Below, piece after piece: positions 1 through 9,180 of a DNA stretch of 64,000 nt (position 1 is its first letter; each line of letters starts with the position of its first letter). A model generated the notes under the pieces. That model was not told the DNA's origin and made no database searches. It was given only the letters and a program-made list of their open reading frames with translations. The stretch is taken from the NCBI RefSeq assembly GCF_005503355.1, contig NZ_SCMK01000012.1:94855-158854 (forward strand), read 5' to 3'. This stretch comes from Sphingomonas sp. 1F27F7B. Lineage in GTDB: Bacteria; Pseudomonadota; Alphaproteobacteria; Sphingomonadales; Sphingomonadaceae. A program made the translations under genes and the position numbers.

Positions 1-393
1 GCCGCCCCACCATCCCGCCTCGAGCGAAGCGCGCGCGCCCGCCCCCGCGCCGGGCATCGTATATTGCACCACGCCCGAGGGCGCTGCGAAATCGGTCCGC
101 AGGCCATTGGCGCCGACGCGGATCGCGGTGCCGCCGTTGAGCGGCTGGAGCATGCCGGCGACGCGGACGTAATAATGGTCCTCGATCCGATAATTGCCCG
201 CGGCCTGCAGGTCGAACCCGCGCACTTCGCTCTCCGAATAGAGCCCGACTTCCTCCACTCCGATCCGCCGGCCGAACGCATCGTCGGCGGCGCTGACCAC
301 GTCGCCGCTCGCCGGCGGCTGCGGCGCCCGCGCGGTCTGCGCATGGACGGCGGGCGCCGCGAGAAGCGGCAGGCAGAATATCGAATGACGCAT
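1..393 (-). CDS. TonB-dependent receptor-like protein, N-terminal part (runs off the window)
   Basis: The first 131 codons of a minus-strand gene are visible; the rest lies beyond base 1. The ATG at 393 is followed by a short hydrophobic signal peptide (MRHSIFCLPLLAAPAVHAQ). After a linker comes a stretch resembling the plug of outer-membrane receptors: a motif like YRIEDHYYVRVAGML, then LNGGTAIRVGANGL and the VVQYTMPG segment. The classical DUET/plug opening is degenerate, so this may be a divergent receptor of the iron-complex or siderophore class. It is divergent from a membrane LytTR regulator with about 134 bp between start codons, so co-regulation is possible. The receptor assignment is inference from a partial protein. 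Confidence 0.6.
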   Translation of the reverse strand, partial: MRHSIFCLPLLAAPAVHAQTARAPQPPASGDVVSAADDAFGRRIGVEEVGLYSESEVRGFDLQAAGNYRIEDHYYVRVAGMLQPLNGGTAIRVGANGLRTDFAAPSGVVQYTMPGAGAGARASLEAGWWGG

Positions 394-527
394 GACTGGA
401 ACCCTCTTCCCAACCCCGGCCCGATTGCCCGCCGCGGCGGCGGCGCGTGGAGCAGGCTGGGACGAACGGATCGCGGGCGTGACGAACGGCAGTTCGCGCG
501 CGCGCGTTCGCGAGCTATCGTGCGTGC

Positions 528-1376
528 ATGGAAGTGGCGGCACGCGAGTCGATCTGGGACCTGAGAATCCCGTTGAGCGCGGCGACGGCGTTGGCGCTGT
601 TCGCCTTCCTGCTCGGCTATGGGATCGGCGGGCTGGAAGCGCATTCGGGCAGCTTCGCCGCCGAGCATCCGGACGAGACCCGGCTGGCGCGGCTGCTCGT
701 CTGGGGCGCGATGCTCACCATCGCCTGGGCGAGCCGGAAGCCGATGCGGGAGCTATTGGAAGCGCCGAAGCGGTCCCCGCTCCTGCTCGGCGCCTTCGCC
801 TTCGTGCCGGTGCTGCTCACGGAGCTGGCCGCATCCCGCTTCGCGATCGCCATTTCTCCCTATCAGCTTTGCGGGCCCAATGGGCCGCCGCCGATGCCGG
901 TCGACAATTTCCTGCCGCGCGCGATCGCGCTGGGCTCGACCGCCTGGCTCTCGCTGATGGCCTGGAGCCGCCACCTCGCCAATCGGCGCGGCCTGCCGGA
1001 GGCAGACGAGCCGTTCGTCGAACCGCAGCCGGCGCTGTCCGCTCCGCCCAGCGCCGAACAATGGCTGAGCCTGCCCGAGGCCCCGTTCCTGCGCGTGCGG
1101 GCCAGCGATGTGACGCAGATCCGCTCGGCGGGGAACTATAGCGAGATCCTCGCCCATGGCCGCGTGCATCTCGTCCGCGCACCGCTTTCCGAGCTCGCCG
1201 CGCGTTTCGCGGATCTCGGCTTCGTCCGGGTCCACCGCCAGGTCGTGGTGAACCGGCAACATGTCTCGCAAATCTATCGCGAGGCGAGCGGCCGGCTGAC
1301 CGTGCAGCTGCGTTGCGGCGCGATCGTCGCGCTGGGCCGCAGCTATCGCACCGCGCTCGCCGCATTCGCGCATTAG
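528..1376 (+). CDS. Membrane-anchored LytTR-family transcriptional regulator
   Basis: 282 residues. The N-terminal half has about four hydrophobic membrane segments (residues about 15-37, 52-68, 82-102 and 122-145). A Pro/Ala-rich linker follows, then a LytTR DNA-binding domain over the last about 100 residues, with the typical core IRSAGNYSEI and FVRVHRQVVVNRQHV. There is no receiver domain, so activity is probably set through the membrane part, as in other TM-LytTR proteins. It is divergent from the TonB receptor gene at the left edge, its likeliest target. The stop codon TAG (1374-1376) is the end of a palindromic repeat element. The ATG at 528 is the first in frame that keeps the first membrane helix. 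Confidence 0.85.
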   Translation: MEVAARESIWDLRIPLSAATALALFAFLLGYGIGGLEAHSGSFAAEHPDETRLARLLVWGAMLTIAWASRKPMRELLEAPKRSPLLLGAFAFVPVLLTELAASRFAIAISPYQLCGPNGPPPMPVDNFLPRAIALGSTAWLSLMAWSRHLANRRGLPEADEPFVEPQPALSAPPSAEQWLSLPEAPFLRVRASDVTQIRSAGNYSEILAHGRVHLVRAPLSELAARFADLGFVRVHRQVVVNRQHVSQIYREASGRLTVQLRCGAIVALGRSYRTALAAFAH

Positions 1377-1418
1377 GGTGAGGCCTCATTCGGCGAACCC
1401 CGTCATCCCCGCGCCGGC
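1373..1418. repeat. Degenerate half copy of the CTAG-ended palindromic element
   Basis: This reads TTAGGGTGAG, then CTCATTCGGCGAACCCC, then GTCATCCCCGCG and a decayed right arm. The same left end occurs at 14490 and, reversed, at 28051. Only one arm is recognisable. Its first TAG is the stop codon of the LytTR gene. The remaining spacer to 1571 holds a second, unrelated inverted pair (GAATGAATGG near 1438 against CCATTCATC near 1470) and no gene. Confidence 0.7.
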
Positions 1419-1571
1419 GGAGATTACGGGGTGGCCTGAATGAATGGCGCCACTGGGCTCCGCCCCCCATTCATCCCCAGCTTTTCGGGAGCCGAATGGC
1501 GGCTGCGGCGTTGACTTGGCGGCGGGCGGCAATTTCGTCCGCGCAACGAAACAAAACTCGCCGGGGAACGG

Positions 1572-3587
1572 ATGGCCACCGCAATCTCTCCAGCCGCATC
1601 GCTCGAAGCCTTTGGAGAACTGGGCCGGCTGACCGCCGCGATCGGCGACGATTCGCCGCTGGGGTCCGTCGCCGGCTGGTCGAACGCACTCATTGCCTCG
1701 GTCCGGATGATGCTGCCCTCCCGCGCCGAGATCGTGATGTTCTGGGGCCCGGAATTCTGCGCGCTCTACAACGAGGCATATGCGCCGACGATCGGCGACA
1801 AGCACCCGCGCGCGCTCGGCCAGTCGGCGCTGGTCTGGTGGGGCGAGCTCTGGGACGATCTCGGCCCGCTGCTCCAGGGCGTGCGCGATACCGGCGAAAC
1901 CTTCTGGGCCAAGGACCGCCCCTTCTACATCGAGCGCGACCAGGGGCGCAGCGAAACCGCCTATTTCGACATCAGCTACTCGCCCGTGTTCGACGATGAC
2001 GGGACGGTGGGCGGCGTGCTGTGCATCGTCAGCGAGACCACGGCGCGCGTGCTGGCCGAGCGCGAGGCGATCGCCGAGCGCAATCGGCTATGGACGCTGG
2101 CGCGCGATCCATTCCTGATCGCGGACAATCACGGCGTGTGGCGCAACGTCAGCCCCGCCTGGAGCGATATCCTCGGCTGGAGCACCGATGAGCTGGTCGG
2201 CCGGACTTCCGAATGGATGGAACATCCGGACGATCGCACGCGCACCCGCGAGGAATTGATGGACCTGCAACAGGGCGAGCCCACCCTGCGCTTCGAGAAC
2301 CGCTTTCGCGGCAAGGACGGCGACTATCACTGGTTCAGCTGGACCGCGGTGCCCGAAGGCGACCTGCTCTATTGCGTGGCGCGCGACATCACCGCGGAGC
2401 GCGAAGCGGCCGAGGCCCTGGAAGCCGCCGAGGCGGCGTTGCGCCAGTCGCAGAAGATGGAGACCGTGGGGCAATTGACCGGCGGCGTGGCGCACGACTT
2501 CAACAACCTGCTCCAGATCGTCACCGGCAATCTCGACATCCTCCAGCGCAACCTGCCGCCCGACCAGCCCCGGCTGACGCGCGCGGCAGGAGCCGCGATG
2601 AACGGGGCGCAGCGCGCGGCGATGCTCACCCAGCGCCTGCTCGCATTCTCGCGTCGCCAGCCGCTCGCGCCCGAGCGGATCGATCCGAACCGGCTGATCG
2701 CCGGCATGTCCGACCTGCTCCACCGCAGCCTGGGCGAGACGATCGACGTGGAATTCGTGCAGGCGGCACGCGTCTGGCCGGCAGAGGTGGATGCGAACCA
2801 GCTCGAGAACGCGCTGCTCAACCTCGCGATCAACGCCCGCGATGCGATGCCCGACGGCGGCAAACTGACGATCGAGACCGCCAACACGCATCTCGACAGC
2901 CATTATGCCGCGCTCGATGCCGAAGTGGCGCCAGGCCAATATGTGCTGATCTGCATATCCGACACCGGCACCGGCATGGACGAGCAGACGCTCGCCCGCG
3001 CCTTCGAGCCCTTCTTCACCACCAAGGAAGTGGGGCGCGGCACCGGCCTGGGCCTGTCGATGGTCTATGGCTTCATCAAGCAGTCCGGGGGCCATGTCCG
3101 CATCTATTCGGAGAGCGGGCACGGCACGACCGTGAGAGTCTACCTGCCTCGCTTCCGGGGCAGGGCGAGCGAACCGACGCCGCACGCTCGGGCCGATCCG
3201 CCGCTGCCGGGCAATGTCCACGAGACCATCCTGGTCTGCGAGGACGACGAGAATGTCCGCGCCTACACGGTCGAGGTGCTGCGCGAGCTGGGCTACCGCG
3301 TGATCGAGGCAGGCGACGGCCCCACGGCGCTCGCCGCGCTCGATGCCGAAACGGGATCCATCGACCTGCTGTTCACCGATGTCGTGCTTCCCAGGGGCAT
3401 GACCGGCGCGGTGCTTGCCGCCGAGGCACAGGCGAAGCGGCCGGTGCTCAAGGTGCTGTTCACCACCGGCTATGCCCGCAACGCGATCGTTCATCACGGC
3501 CGGCTCGATGCGGGCGTGCAGCTGCTGACCAAGCCCTTCACCTATACCGATCTGGCGGCGAAGGTGCGCGACATGCTGGATGGATGA
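1572..3587 (+). CDS. PAS-containing hybrid sensor histidine kinase with C-terminal receiver
   Basis: 671 residues, with no membrane segment, so probably cytosolic. The order is: an N-terminal PAS/GAF-like sensor (about 30-165), a second PAS (about 175-285; WSDILGW and WFSWTAVP), a short coiled linker, and a phosphoacceptor domain with the HDFNNLLQ motif (His308). Next is an HATPase with N box NLAINARDAMP, G1 DTGTGMD, F box FEPFFTTK and G2 GTGLGLSMVYG. A receiver (about 555-671) has acidic VCEDDE, phospho-accepting Asp603 in FTDVVLP and the KPF lysine. The layout matches the many alphaproteobacterial kinases that transfer phosphate internally to a receiver. No partner regulator is adjacent, and the ligand cannot be read from sequence. 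Confidence 0.92.
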   Translation: MATAISPAASLEAFGELGRLTAAIGDDSPLGSVAGWSNALIASVRMMLPSRAEIVMFWGPEFCALYNEAYAPTIGDKHPRALGQSALVWWGELWDDLGPLLQGVRDTGETFWAKDRPFYIERDQGRSETAYFDISYSPVFDDDGTVGGVLCIVSETTARVLAEREAIAERNRLWTLARDPFLIADNHGVWRNVSPAWSDILGWSTDELVGRTSEWMEHPDDRTRTREELMDLQQGEPTLRFENRFRGKDGDYHWFSWTAVPEGDLLYCVARDITAEREAAEALEAAEAALRQSQKMETVGQLTGGVAHDFNNLLQIVTGNLDILQRNLPPDQPRLTRAAGAAMNGAQRAAMLTQRLLAFSRRQPLAPERIDPNRLIAGMSDLLHRSLGETIDVEFVQAARVWPAEVDANQLENALLNLAINARDAMPDGGKLTIETANTHLDSHYAALDAEVAPGQYVLICISDTGTGMDEQTLARAFEPFFTTKEVGRGTGLGLSMVYGFIKQSGGHVRIYSESGHGTTVRVYLPRFRGRASEPTPHARADPPLPGNVHETILVCEDDENVRAYTVEVLRELGYRVIEAGDGPTALAALDAETGSIDLLFTDVVLPRGMTGAVLAAEAQAKRPVLKVLFTTGYARNAIVHHGRLDAGVQLLTKPFTYTDLAAKVRDMLDG

Positions 3588-3671
3588 AGCGCTACCTGCT
3601 CCCCTGCCTGGAAGGGAGGGAAGTGCCGGGCCTCGGTTGCCGTTCGGTCGCGATCCGCCTAGCACATCGGC

Positions 3672-5552
3672 ATGCGCACCCTCCTCGCCCCCCTCGCCGC
3701 CGCGATCGTGATCGCCGCGCCCGCCGTCGCCCAGACCGGCAAGCCCGCTCCGATCCTGACCACGCCCGAGGCCAGGGACATATGGACCCATGCCGAGCCG
3801 GAAGCGGCGCGCGTGACGCATGTCGATCTGAACCTCGACGTCGATTTCGCCGGCAAGACGCTCTCCGGCGTCGCCACGCTCGACGTGCTGGCGGCCAGGG
3901 ATGCGAAGGCAATCGTGCTCGATGTCGACGATCTCGACGTGATCTCGGTCACCTGCCCCAAGGGCAAGCCGCTCCCCTTCACGATCGGCCCGCGTGACAA
4001 GGAGCTGGGCTCGGCGCTGACCGTGCAGCTCGAGGGCAACAAGCGGATCCTCATCCGCTACAGGACGCGGCCGGGCGCCTCGGCCCTCCAGTGGCTCGCC
4101 CCCGAACTGACCGCCGGCAAGCAAAAGTCCTATCTGTTCAGCCAGGGCCAGCCGATCAACAATCGCAGCTGGATTCCCACCCAGGACAGCCCCGGCATCC
4201 GCCAGACCTGGTCGGCGACGCTCACCGTGCCCGCCGGCTTCGTCGCGGTGATGAGCGGCGATCGGCTGGACGGCGAGAAGGGCCGGCCCGCGCCGGACGG
4301 CAAGCGCAGCTTCCGCTTCCGGATGGACAAGCCGGTGCCGCCCTATCTCGTCGCGATGGCCGTGGGCGACCTGGCCTTCAAGGCGACGGGCCCCCGCTCC
4401 GGCGTATGGGCCGAGCCGAGCCAGCTCGATGCCGCCGCCCATGAAGTGGGCGATGTCGAGAAGATGATCGACGCGGCGCAGGCGCTCTACGGCCCCTATC
4501 GCTGGGGCCGCTACGACATGCTCGTGCTGCCGCCGAGCTTCCCCTATGGCGGCATGGAGAATCCCACGCTCACCTTCCTGACGCCGACGATCATCACCGG
4601 CGACCGCTCGAACACCGATGTCGTCGCGCACGAGCTGGCGCACAGCTGGTCGGGCAATCTCGTCACCAACGCGACCTGGTCGGACAGCTGGCTCAACGAA
4701 GGCTTCACCACCTATTTCGAGAACCGGATCATGGAGGCGGTGTACGGCAAGGAGCGCGCCGCCATGTATGCCGATCTCGACTGGGACGGGCTGGTCCGCG
4801 ACATCAAGGATGCCGGCGGCAGCGACGCCGCCACCACTCGCCTCCACGGCGATCCGGGCGCGACCTTCGGTCAGCTCGACTATTTCAAGGGCTCGACCTT
4901 CCTGCGCACGATCGAGGCGGCGGTGGGCCGGGCGCAGTGGGACGCCTATCTGCGCTCCTATTTCGATCGCCACGCCTTCCAGCCGCAGACCACCGCCGGC
5001 TTCCTGGCGGATCTGCGCGCCAATCTGATCAAGGGCGACAAGGCGCTCGAGGCGAAGCTCGAGCTCGATCGCTGGGCCTATCAGCCGGGGCTGCCCGACA
5101 ATGCCGTGCACGTGACTTCGGCGACACTCGCTGCGGTGGACGCGAAGCTCACGGCGTTCAATGCCGGCGGCCCGGCGAGCGCGGTGCAGCCGGCCGGCTG
5201 GGCGACGCAGCAATGGCTGCGCTTCCTCAACGGCCTGCCGCGCCAGCAGACGCCCGCGCGCCTCAAGGAACTTGACGAGACGCTTGGCCTGTCCGCCTCG
5301 AACAACGCCTATGTCCGTTCGGCCTGGGCACAGCTGGCGATCGCCAACCGCTACGCGCCCGCGCTCCCGGGGATCGAGAAATTCGTGAAGCGCGTCGGGC
5401 GCGGCCTGCTGATCTACCCGATCTACAAGGACCTGATGGCGCAGGGCGATTGGGGCAAGCCGATCGCGCTGCGCTTCTACGAGGGCGCCAAGGCCGGCTA
5501 TCACCCGAATGCGGCCGCGGGGGTGGCGAAGATCGTGGGGGCTGCCGACTGA
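3672..5552 (+). CDS. Secreted M1-family zinc aminopeptidase (leukotriene A4 hydrolase-like)
   Basis: 626 residues. A signal peptide (LLAPLAAAIVIAAPAVAQ) directs export. The exopeptidase motif GGMEN is at 293-297, and the zinc site HELAH (His320, Glu321, His324) is followed 18 residues later by Glu343 in WLNEGFTTYFE. This is the complete HEXXH-x18-E signature of M1 gluzincins. The C-terminal third resembles the helical domain of LTA4-hydrolase-like bacterial enzymes. It should remove N-terminal residues from peptides in the periplasm. It follows the hybrid kinase by 84 bp on the same strand, but no shared role is evident. All catalytic residues are present. Confidence 0.93.
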   Translation: MRTLLAPLAAAIVIAAPAVAQTGKPAPILTTPEARDIWTHAEPEAARVTHVDLNLDVDFAGKTLSGVATLDVLAARDAKAIVLDVDDLDVISVTCPKGKPLPFTIGPRDKELGSALTVQLEGNKRILIRYRTRPGASALQWLAPELTAGKQKSYLFSQGQPINNRSWIPTQDSPGIRQTWSATLTVPAGFVAVMSGDRLDGEKGRPAPDGKRSFRFRMDKPVPPYLVAMAVGDLAFKATGPRSGVWAEPSQLDAAAHEVGDVEKMIDAAQALYGPYRWGRYDMLVLPPSFPYGGMENPTLTFLTPTIITGDRSNTDVVAHELAHSWSGNLVTNATWSDSWLNEGFTTYFENRIMEAVYGKERAAMYADLDWDGLVRDIKDAGGSDAATTRLHGDPGATFGQLDYFKGSTFLRTIEAAVGRAQWDAYLRSYFDRHAFQPQTTAGFLADLRANLIKGDKALEAKLELDRWAYQPGLPDNAVHVTSATLAAVDAKLTAFNAGGPASAVQPAGWATQQWLRFLNGLPRQQTPARLKELDETLGLSASNNAYVRSAWAQLAIANRYAPALPGIEKFVKRVGRGLLIYPIYKDLMAQGDWGKPIALRFYEGAKAGYHPNAAAGVAKIVGAAD

Positions 5553-5577
5553 CCGCCGCCCATTGACCCGTCAAGGG

Positions 5578-6216
5578 CTAGTCGAACGCGAACACCGAAG
5601 TCGGCTTCAGCACGCCATTGTCGGTCTCGGCGAAGCGATATTCCGCCAGCGCCCGCAACCGCTCCAGCGGCAGCGGCGCGCGGCGGGGATCGCCGACCAG
5701 CACCGCCACCCCGGCCGCCCGGCAGCGCGCCAGGAACGGCGTGACCCGCGCGGCCGGCTCGGGATCGTAGAACACGTCCCCGGCCAGCACGACGTCCACC
5801 TCGGGCACCGGCCCGGCGGTCAGGTCGCCCTGCACCGCCGCCACCGCCACGCCGTTCGCGGCCGCGTTCAGCGGCACCGCCACCATGGCATAGGGATCGA
5901 TGTCGGCGGCCAGCACCGATGCCGCCCCCGCCTTCGCCGCCGCGATCGCCACCAGGCCTGATCCGGTCCCCAGATCGAGCACGCGCTTGCCCGCCACCGT
6001 CTCCGGCCGGTCGAGCACGAACCGCGCCAGCGCCAGCCCGCCCAGCCAGTAATAGGCCCAATAAGGCGAACCGAAGCCGTCATCCGCCGCCGCCAGCCGG
6101 CCGAGCCCGCTGGCGGGCACCGCCTTGTGCAGGACGATCTCCGGAATACCGGGCACAGGCAGCACAGGCAGCCGCGCCCGGATGAAGTCGCCCGGGCTCA
6201 GGCGGGCCGCTTCCAC
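5578..6216 (-). CDS. Class I SAM-dependent methyltransferase (PrmA/nicotinamide N-methyltransferase-like)
   Basis: About 212 residues. A Rossmann methyltransferase core has motif I VLDLGTGSGLVAIAAAKAG, then the acidic post-motif (AADIDPYAM) and motif IV DVVLAGDVFYDP. The preceding WAYYWLGGLALARFVL segment is typical of this family, which is related to ribosomal-protein and lysine methyltransferases; the substrate is unknown. I chose a GTG start at 6216, which keeps the conserved opening LSPGDFIRAR and overlaps the DUF423 gene by 19 nt. A CTG at 6201, overlapping that gene's TGA, would also fit the family length. The overlap implies translational coupling in a minus-strand operon from about 9.1 kb. 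Confidence 0.85.
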   Translation of the reverse strand: MEAARLSPGDFIRARLPVLPVPGIPEIVLHKAVPASGLGRLAAADDGFGSPYWAYYWLGGLALARFVLDRPETVAGKRVLDLGTGSGLVAIAAAKAGAASVLAADIDPYAMVAVPLNAAANGVAVAAVQGDLTAGPVPEVDVVLAGDVFYDPEPAARVTPFLARCRAAGVAVLVGDPRRAPLPLERLRALAEYRFAETDNGVLKPTSVFAFD

Positions 6217-6536
6217 GCGCCGGCCGCCAGGCAGAGCCATCCCGCGATCAGCGCCGCGCCGCCGAGCGGCGTCACCGCACCCAGCCAGCGCGGCCCGCCC
6301 AGCGCCATCAGGTAGAGCGTCCCCGCGAACACCGCGCCGCCGCCGACGAACAGCCAGGGCGAGATGCGCCCGCCCATCCGCACCGCGACCAGCGCCGCCA
6401 CTGCGTGGATCAGCTGGTAATGCCCGCCGGTCTTGAGCCATTCGGCCGCCTCGCCGCTGGCGCCATGCGCGCCGAACGCTCCCGCCGCCACCGCCACTGC
6501 GCCCGAAAGCGCCGCCAGCACTGCCACGATCCTCAC
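6198..6536 (-). CDS. DUF423 family small membrane protein
   Basis: 112 residues, GTG start at 6536 overlapping the diacylglycerol kinase stop by 4 nt (GTGA). Three to four hydrophobic helices are present. Family hallmarks are AGAFGAHG near residue 20, TGGHYQLIHAVAAL near 36-49, and the C-terminal PLGGAALIAGW segment. Members such as E. coli YgdD are about 110-130 residues, and their biochemical role is unknown. The tight overlaps on both sides show it is co-translated with dgkA and the methyltransferase. Confidence 0.9.
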   Translation of the reverse strand: MRIVAVLAALSGAVAVAAGAFGAHGASGEAAEWLKTGGHYQLIHAVAALVAVRMGGRISPWLFVGGGAVFAGTLYLMALGGPRWLGAVTPLGGAALIAGWLCLAAGAWKRPA

Positions 6537-6910
6537 AGCCCGATCTCCTCCAGGAAATGCGGCGCGTTCGCCGCCACCATCGCCACCGCCACCGCGAGCG
6601 CCGCCAGGCTCGTCACCAGCACCGCGCCGGCGAGCATGTCCTTCGCCACGCCGATCGACGGATGCACGCCCGGATGGAGCAGGTCGATCACTGCCTCCAT
6701 CGCCGAATTGACCAGCTCCAATGCCAGCACGATCGCGCAGCAGAGCGCGACCAGCCCCCACCAGATGGGCGCCGGCCTGAGCACGAGCAGCGCGAGCAGC
6801 GCCGCCGCCGCGAGCCGCGCCTGGCTGCGGAAGCTCGCCTCGCGCGCCCAGCCAGCGCGGATGCCGGCCAGCGCGAATCCCAACCGCGCGCGGAAGGGCC
6901 GCCCCTTCAC
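6533..6910 (-). CDS. dgkA: Diacylglycerol kinase (DgkA family)
   Basis: 125 residues with three transmembrane helices, as in the small prokaryotic integral-membrane kinase that phosphorylates diacylglycerol for phospholipid recycling. The catalytic/metal signature is present as ALELVNSAMEAVIDL, with both conserved glutamates and the Asn-Ser, followed by KDMLAGAVL. It starts 4 nt inside the end of the antiporter gene and ends inside the DUF423 start, so it is part of the same polycistronic unit. Confidence 0.92.
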   Translation of the reverse strand: MKGRPFRARLGFALAGIRAGWAREASFRSQARLAAAALLALLVLRPAPIWWGLVALCCAIVLALELVNSAMEAVIDLLHPGVHPSIGVAKDMLAGAVLVTSLAALAVAVAMVAANAPHFLEEIGL

Positions 6911-8691
6911 CCCGAGCTCTCGAGGTCGATCTCGATCGCCGCCGCCCTGCTGGCATGGGTGATCATGCCGTCGATCCCGGCGCGCAAGTCGCCGGTCTCG
7001 CGCTGCACGTCGAGCCGGGCACTGTCTCGGCGGCGATACTCCGCCTCGGTCCTGTCGATCTCCATCTGATCGACGCCCACAGCCTGCATCGCCTGGCGCG
7101 CCATCATCACGGCGCTCTCGAGCACTTCGCGCACCACGCCGCCCACCGGCGCGCCCTTCATCTTGATCACGCTGCGCCGGTCATAGGCGCGCACGAAGAT
7201 CGTCGCCTTGGGAAAAGCGTGGTGCACCGCCTCCAGGAATTCGGTGTCGATCTTGTCGCCGTCATTGCAGAACAGCACCAGCTCGGCCTCGGCGGCGCCC
7301 GCCTGGCGCAGCAGGTCGATGCGCAGGCCGTCGCCATAATAGACCTTCATGCCGAAGTCGCCGGCAGTCTGGATCATCTCGACATCGGTGTCGATCAGCG
7401 TGACGGGAATGTCCTGTGCGAGCAGCATCTGCGCCACCGTCTGGCCGAAACGGCCATAGCCGACCACCACGGCGTTGGCTCCTTCGTGCTGCGGCGTGTC
7501 GACTCCCTGCGCGCTCGGCGCCGGTTCGGTGCGCAGCTTCTTGGTGGCCATCATCAGGAACGGCGTGGTGGCCATCGACAGCGTGACGATCGCACCGAAG
7601 ATGCTCGCCGCCTCTCCCTCGATCAGCATGGCCGACTGGGCCTGGGCGAACAGCACGAAACCGAACTCGCCGCCCTGGCTGAGCAGCACGCCCAGCGCAA
7701 AGGCCTGGCGCCGCGGCATGCCGAACAACAGGCCCAGCCCCATGATGATGGCGGCCTTGGCGGCGATCAGCGCCAGCGCCATGCCGACGACGAAGAAGGG
7801 CCGCTCGGCGATCGCGTGCAGGTTGAGCGTCATGCCCACGGCGAGGAAGAACAGGCCGAGCAGGATCGAGCGGAACGGCTCCACATCCGCCTCCAGCTCG
7901 TGGCGATAGGGGCTGTCCGCCAGCATCACGCCCGCGATGAACGCGCCCAGCGCCGCCGAAAGCCCCAGCGCCTCCATGATCGCCGCGGCCGCGATCACCG
8001 TGAACAGGCCGGCGAAGATGAACATCTCCCGCTCGCCCAGATTGCCGATCAGCCGGAACATCGGGCGCAGCAGATAGCGGCCGGCCAGGATCAGGCCTAT
8101 GATCGCCAATACGGTATAGACACCGAGCAGCCATCCCGGCGGCCCGCCCTGGTCGTGCGGATTGCGCGAGAGCGCCGCGACGATGGTGATCAGCGGGACG
8201 ATCGACAGATCCTGGAACAGCAGGATCGCAAAGGCGCGCTCGCCGAACGGCGTACGCAGCCGCCCGGCCGATTGCAGCATCGGCAGCACCTGGGCCGTGG
8301 AGGAGAGCGCGAGCGGCAAGCCCAGCGCGAGCGCGGCCCCGATCGAGCTGCCCGTCGCGACCCACACCATGGCCGCGACCACGAGGCCGCAGATCACTAC
8401 CTGGAGCAGGCCGAGTCCGAAAATGTCGCGCCGCATGCGCCACAGCCGCCCGGGGCTCAGCTCGAGACCGACGAGGAACAGCAGCAGCGCGATGCCGAGC
8501 TCGGCGATGCCCATCTTGCTCTCGGCATCGCCCACCAGCCCCAGTACCTGCGGCCCGACCACGGCGCCCGCGACGAGATAGCCAAGCGTGGCGCCCAGCC
8601 CGAAGCGGCGGAACACCAGCACGAAGAGCAGCGCGAAACCGAGCAGCGGCACATATTCGCCGAGCAGCGAGGCGTCCTTGGCGTGCTCCAT
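6907..8691 (-). CDS. CPA2 family monovalent cation:proton antiporter with TrkA-N (RCK) domain
   Basis: 594 residues. Residues about 10-385 form the 12-13 helix Na+/H+ exchanger domain, including LGYLVAGAVVGP, LFLVGLELSP, ALSSTAQVLPML and AFIAGVMLADSPYRHELEADVEPFR. A cytosolic TrkA-N domain (about 405-530) follows with a nucleotide-binding Rossmann glycine motif VVVGYGRFGQTVAQML and the acidic LIDTD. The closest described relatives are KefB/KefC glutathione-gated potassium efflux systems. No KefF/KefG-type quinone reductase is nearby, so gating by glutathione is not established. The start overlaps the upstream gene stop by one base (TGATG). Confidence 0.92.
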   Translation of the reverse strand: MEHAKDASLLGEYVPLLGFALLFVLVFRRFGLGATLGYLVAGAVVGPQVLGLVGDAESKMGIAELGIALLLFLVGLELSPGRLWRMRRDIFGLGLLQVVICGLVVAAMVWVATGSSIGAALALGLPLALSSTAQVLPMLQSAGRLRTPFGERAFAILLFQDLSIVPLITIVAALSRNPHDQGGPPGWLLGVYTVLAIIGLILAGRYLLRPMFRLIGNLGEREMFIFAGLFTVIAAAAIMEALGLSAALGAFIAGVMLADSPYRHELEADVEPFRSILLGLFFLAVGMTLNLHAIAERPFFVVGMALALIAAKAAIIMGLGLLFGMPRRQAFALGVLLSQGGEFGFVLFAQAQSAMLIEGEAASIFGAIVTLSMATTPFLMMATKKLRTEPAPSAQGVDTPQHEGANAVVVGYGRFGQTVAQMLLAQDIPVTLIDTDVEMIQTAGDFGMKVYYGDGLRIDLLRQAGAAEAELVLFCNDGDKIDTEFLEAVHHAFPKATIFVRAYDRRSVIKMKGAPVGGVVREVLESAVMMARQAMQAVGVDQMEIDRTEAEYRRRDSARLDVQRETGDLRAGIDGMITHASRAAAIEIDLESSG

Positions 8692-9116
8692 CAGTCGCGC
8701 GCCTGGCGGGCGGCTTCCGCCACCGCCTCGAAGGCGAGGCGGATCGCGGGATGGCGGCCGCGATGCGCGAGCGCGGGCGTGAACAAATCGAGGCCCGGCC
8801 AGTCGGGCGGCGCGGCGCGCGCGCCGGAGAGCCAGTCGGCGAGGCCGTCACGCGCCGCCTCCAGCTCCTCGACCGAGCGGCCGGCGGCATGCGCTTCCAT
8901 CAGCGCCGCCGATGCCTGGCCGAGCGCGCAGGCCCGCACCACCATGCCGATCGCCGCGACACGGCCCTGGTCGTCCAGGTTCACGTCGACGGTGACGCGG
9001 CTCCCGCAGACCGGGGAGCGCTTCTCGGAAGACGCCATCGCGCCCTCCAGCCGCGCCTCGAACGGCACGGAGGCGGCCAGGCGGAGGATCTCGGTGTTGT
9101 AGAGCGGCGCGTTCAT
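8691..9116 (-). CDS. Iron-sulfur cluster assembly scaffold (IscU/NifU N-like) protein
   Basis: 141 residues, starting MNAPLYNTEILRLA. The IscU/NifU-N fold is suggested by SPVCGSRVTVDVNLD (first cluster cysteine in the beta-hairpin) and by RACALGQASAALM, which matches the family ACAxGxAS segment. The third cysteine of classical IscU is not evident, so it may be a divergent member; annotation pipelines often call such alphaproteobacterial proteins scaffold proteins. No Isc or Suf genes are nearby. It is the first gene of the overlapping unit antiporter-dgkA-DUF423-methyltransferase, with 64 bp upstream to the next gene. A role in cluster assembly is family-based only. Confidence 0.75.
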   Translation of the reverse strand: MNAPLYNTEILRLAASVPFEARLEGAMASSEKRSPVCGSRVTVDVNLDDQGRVAAIGMVVRACALGQASAALMEAHAAGRSVEELEAARDGLADWLSGARAAPPDWPGLDLFTPALAHRGRHPAIRLAFEAVAEAARQARD

Positions 9117-9180
9117 CTTCCCCCGACTTAAGGGAGCCGCGCGCGAAGTGCGACCCCCCCGATGGGTGGAATCTGCTTGT

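Noticed and set aside
2088..5504. Very long open frame (over 1100 codons) on the minus strand
   Set aside because: It lies antisense to the histidine kinase and M1 peptidase, whose catalytic motifs are intact. Its composition is a mirror of GC-rich codons, with no domain.
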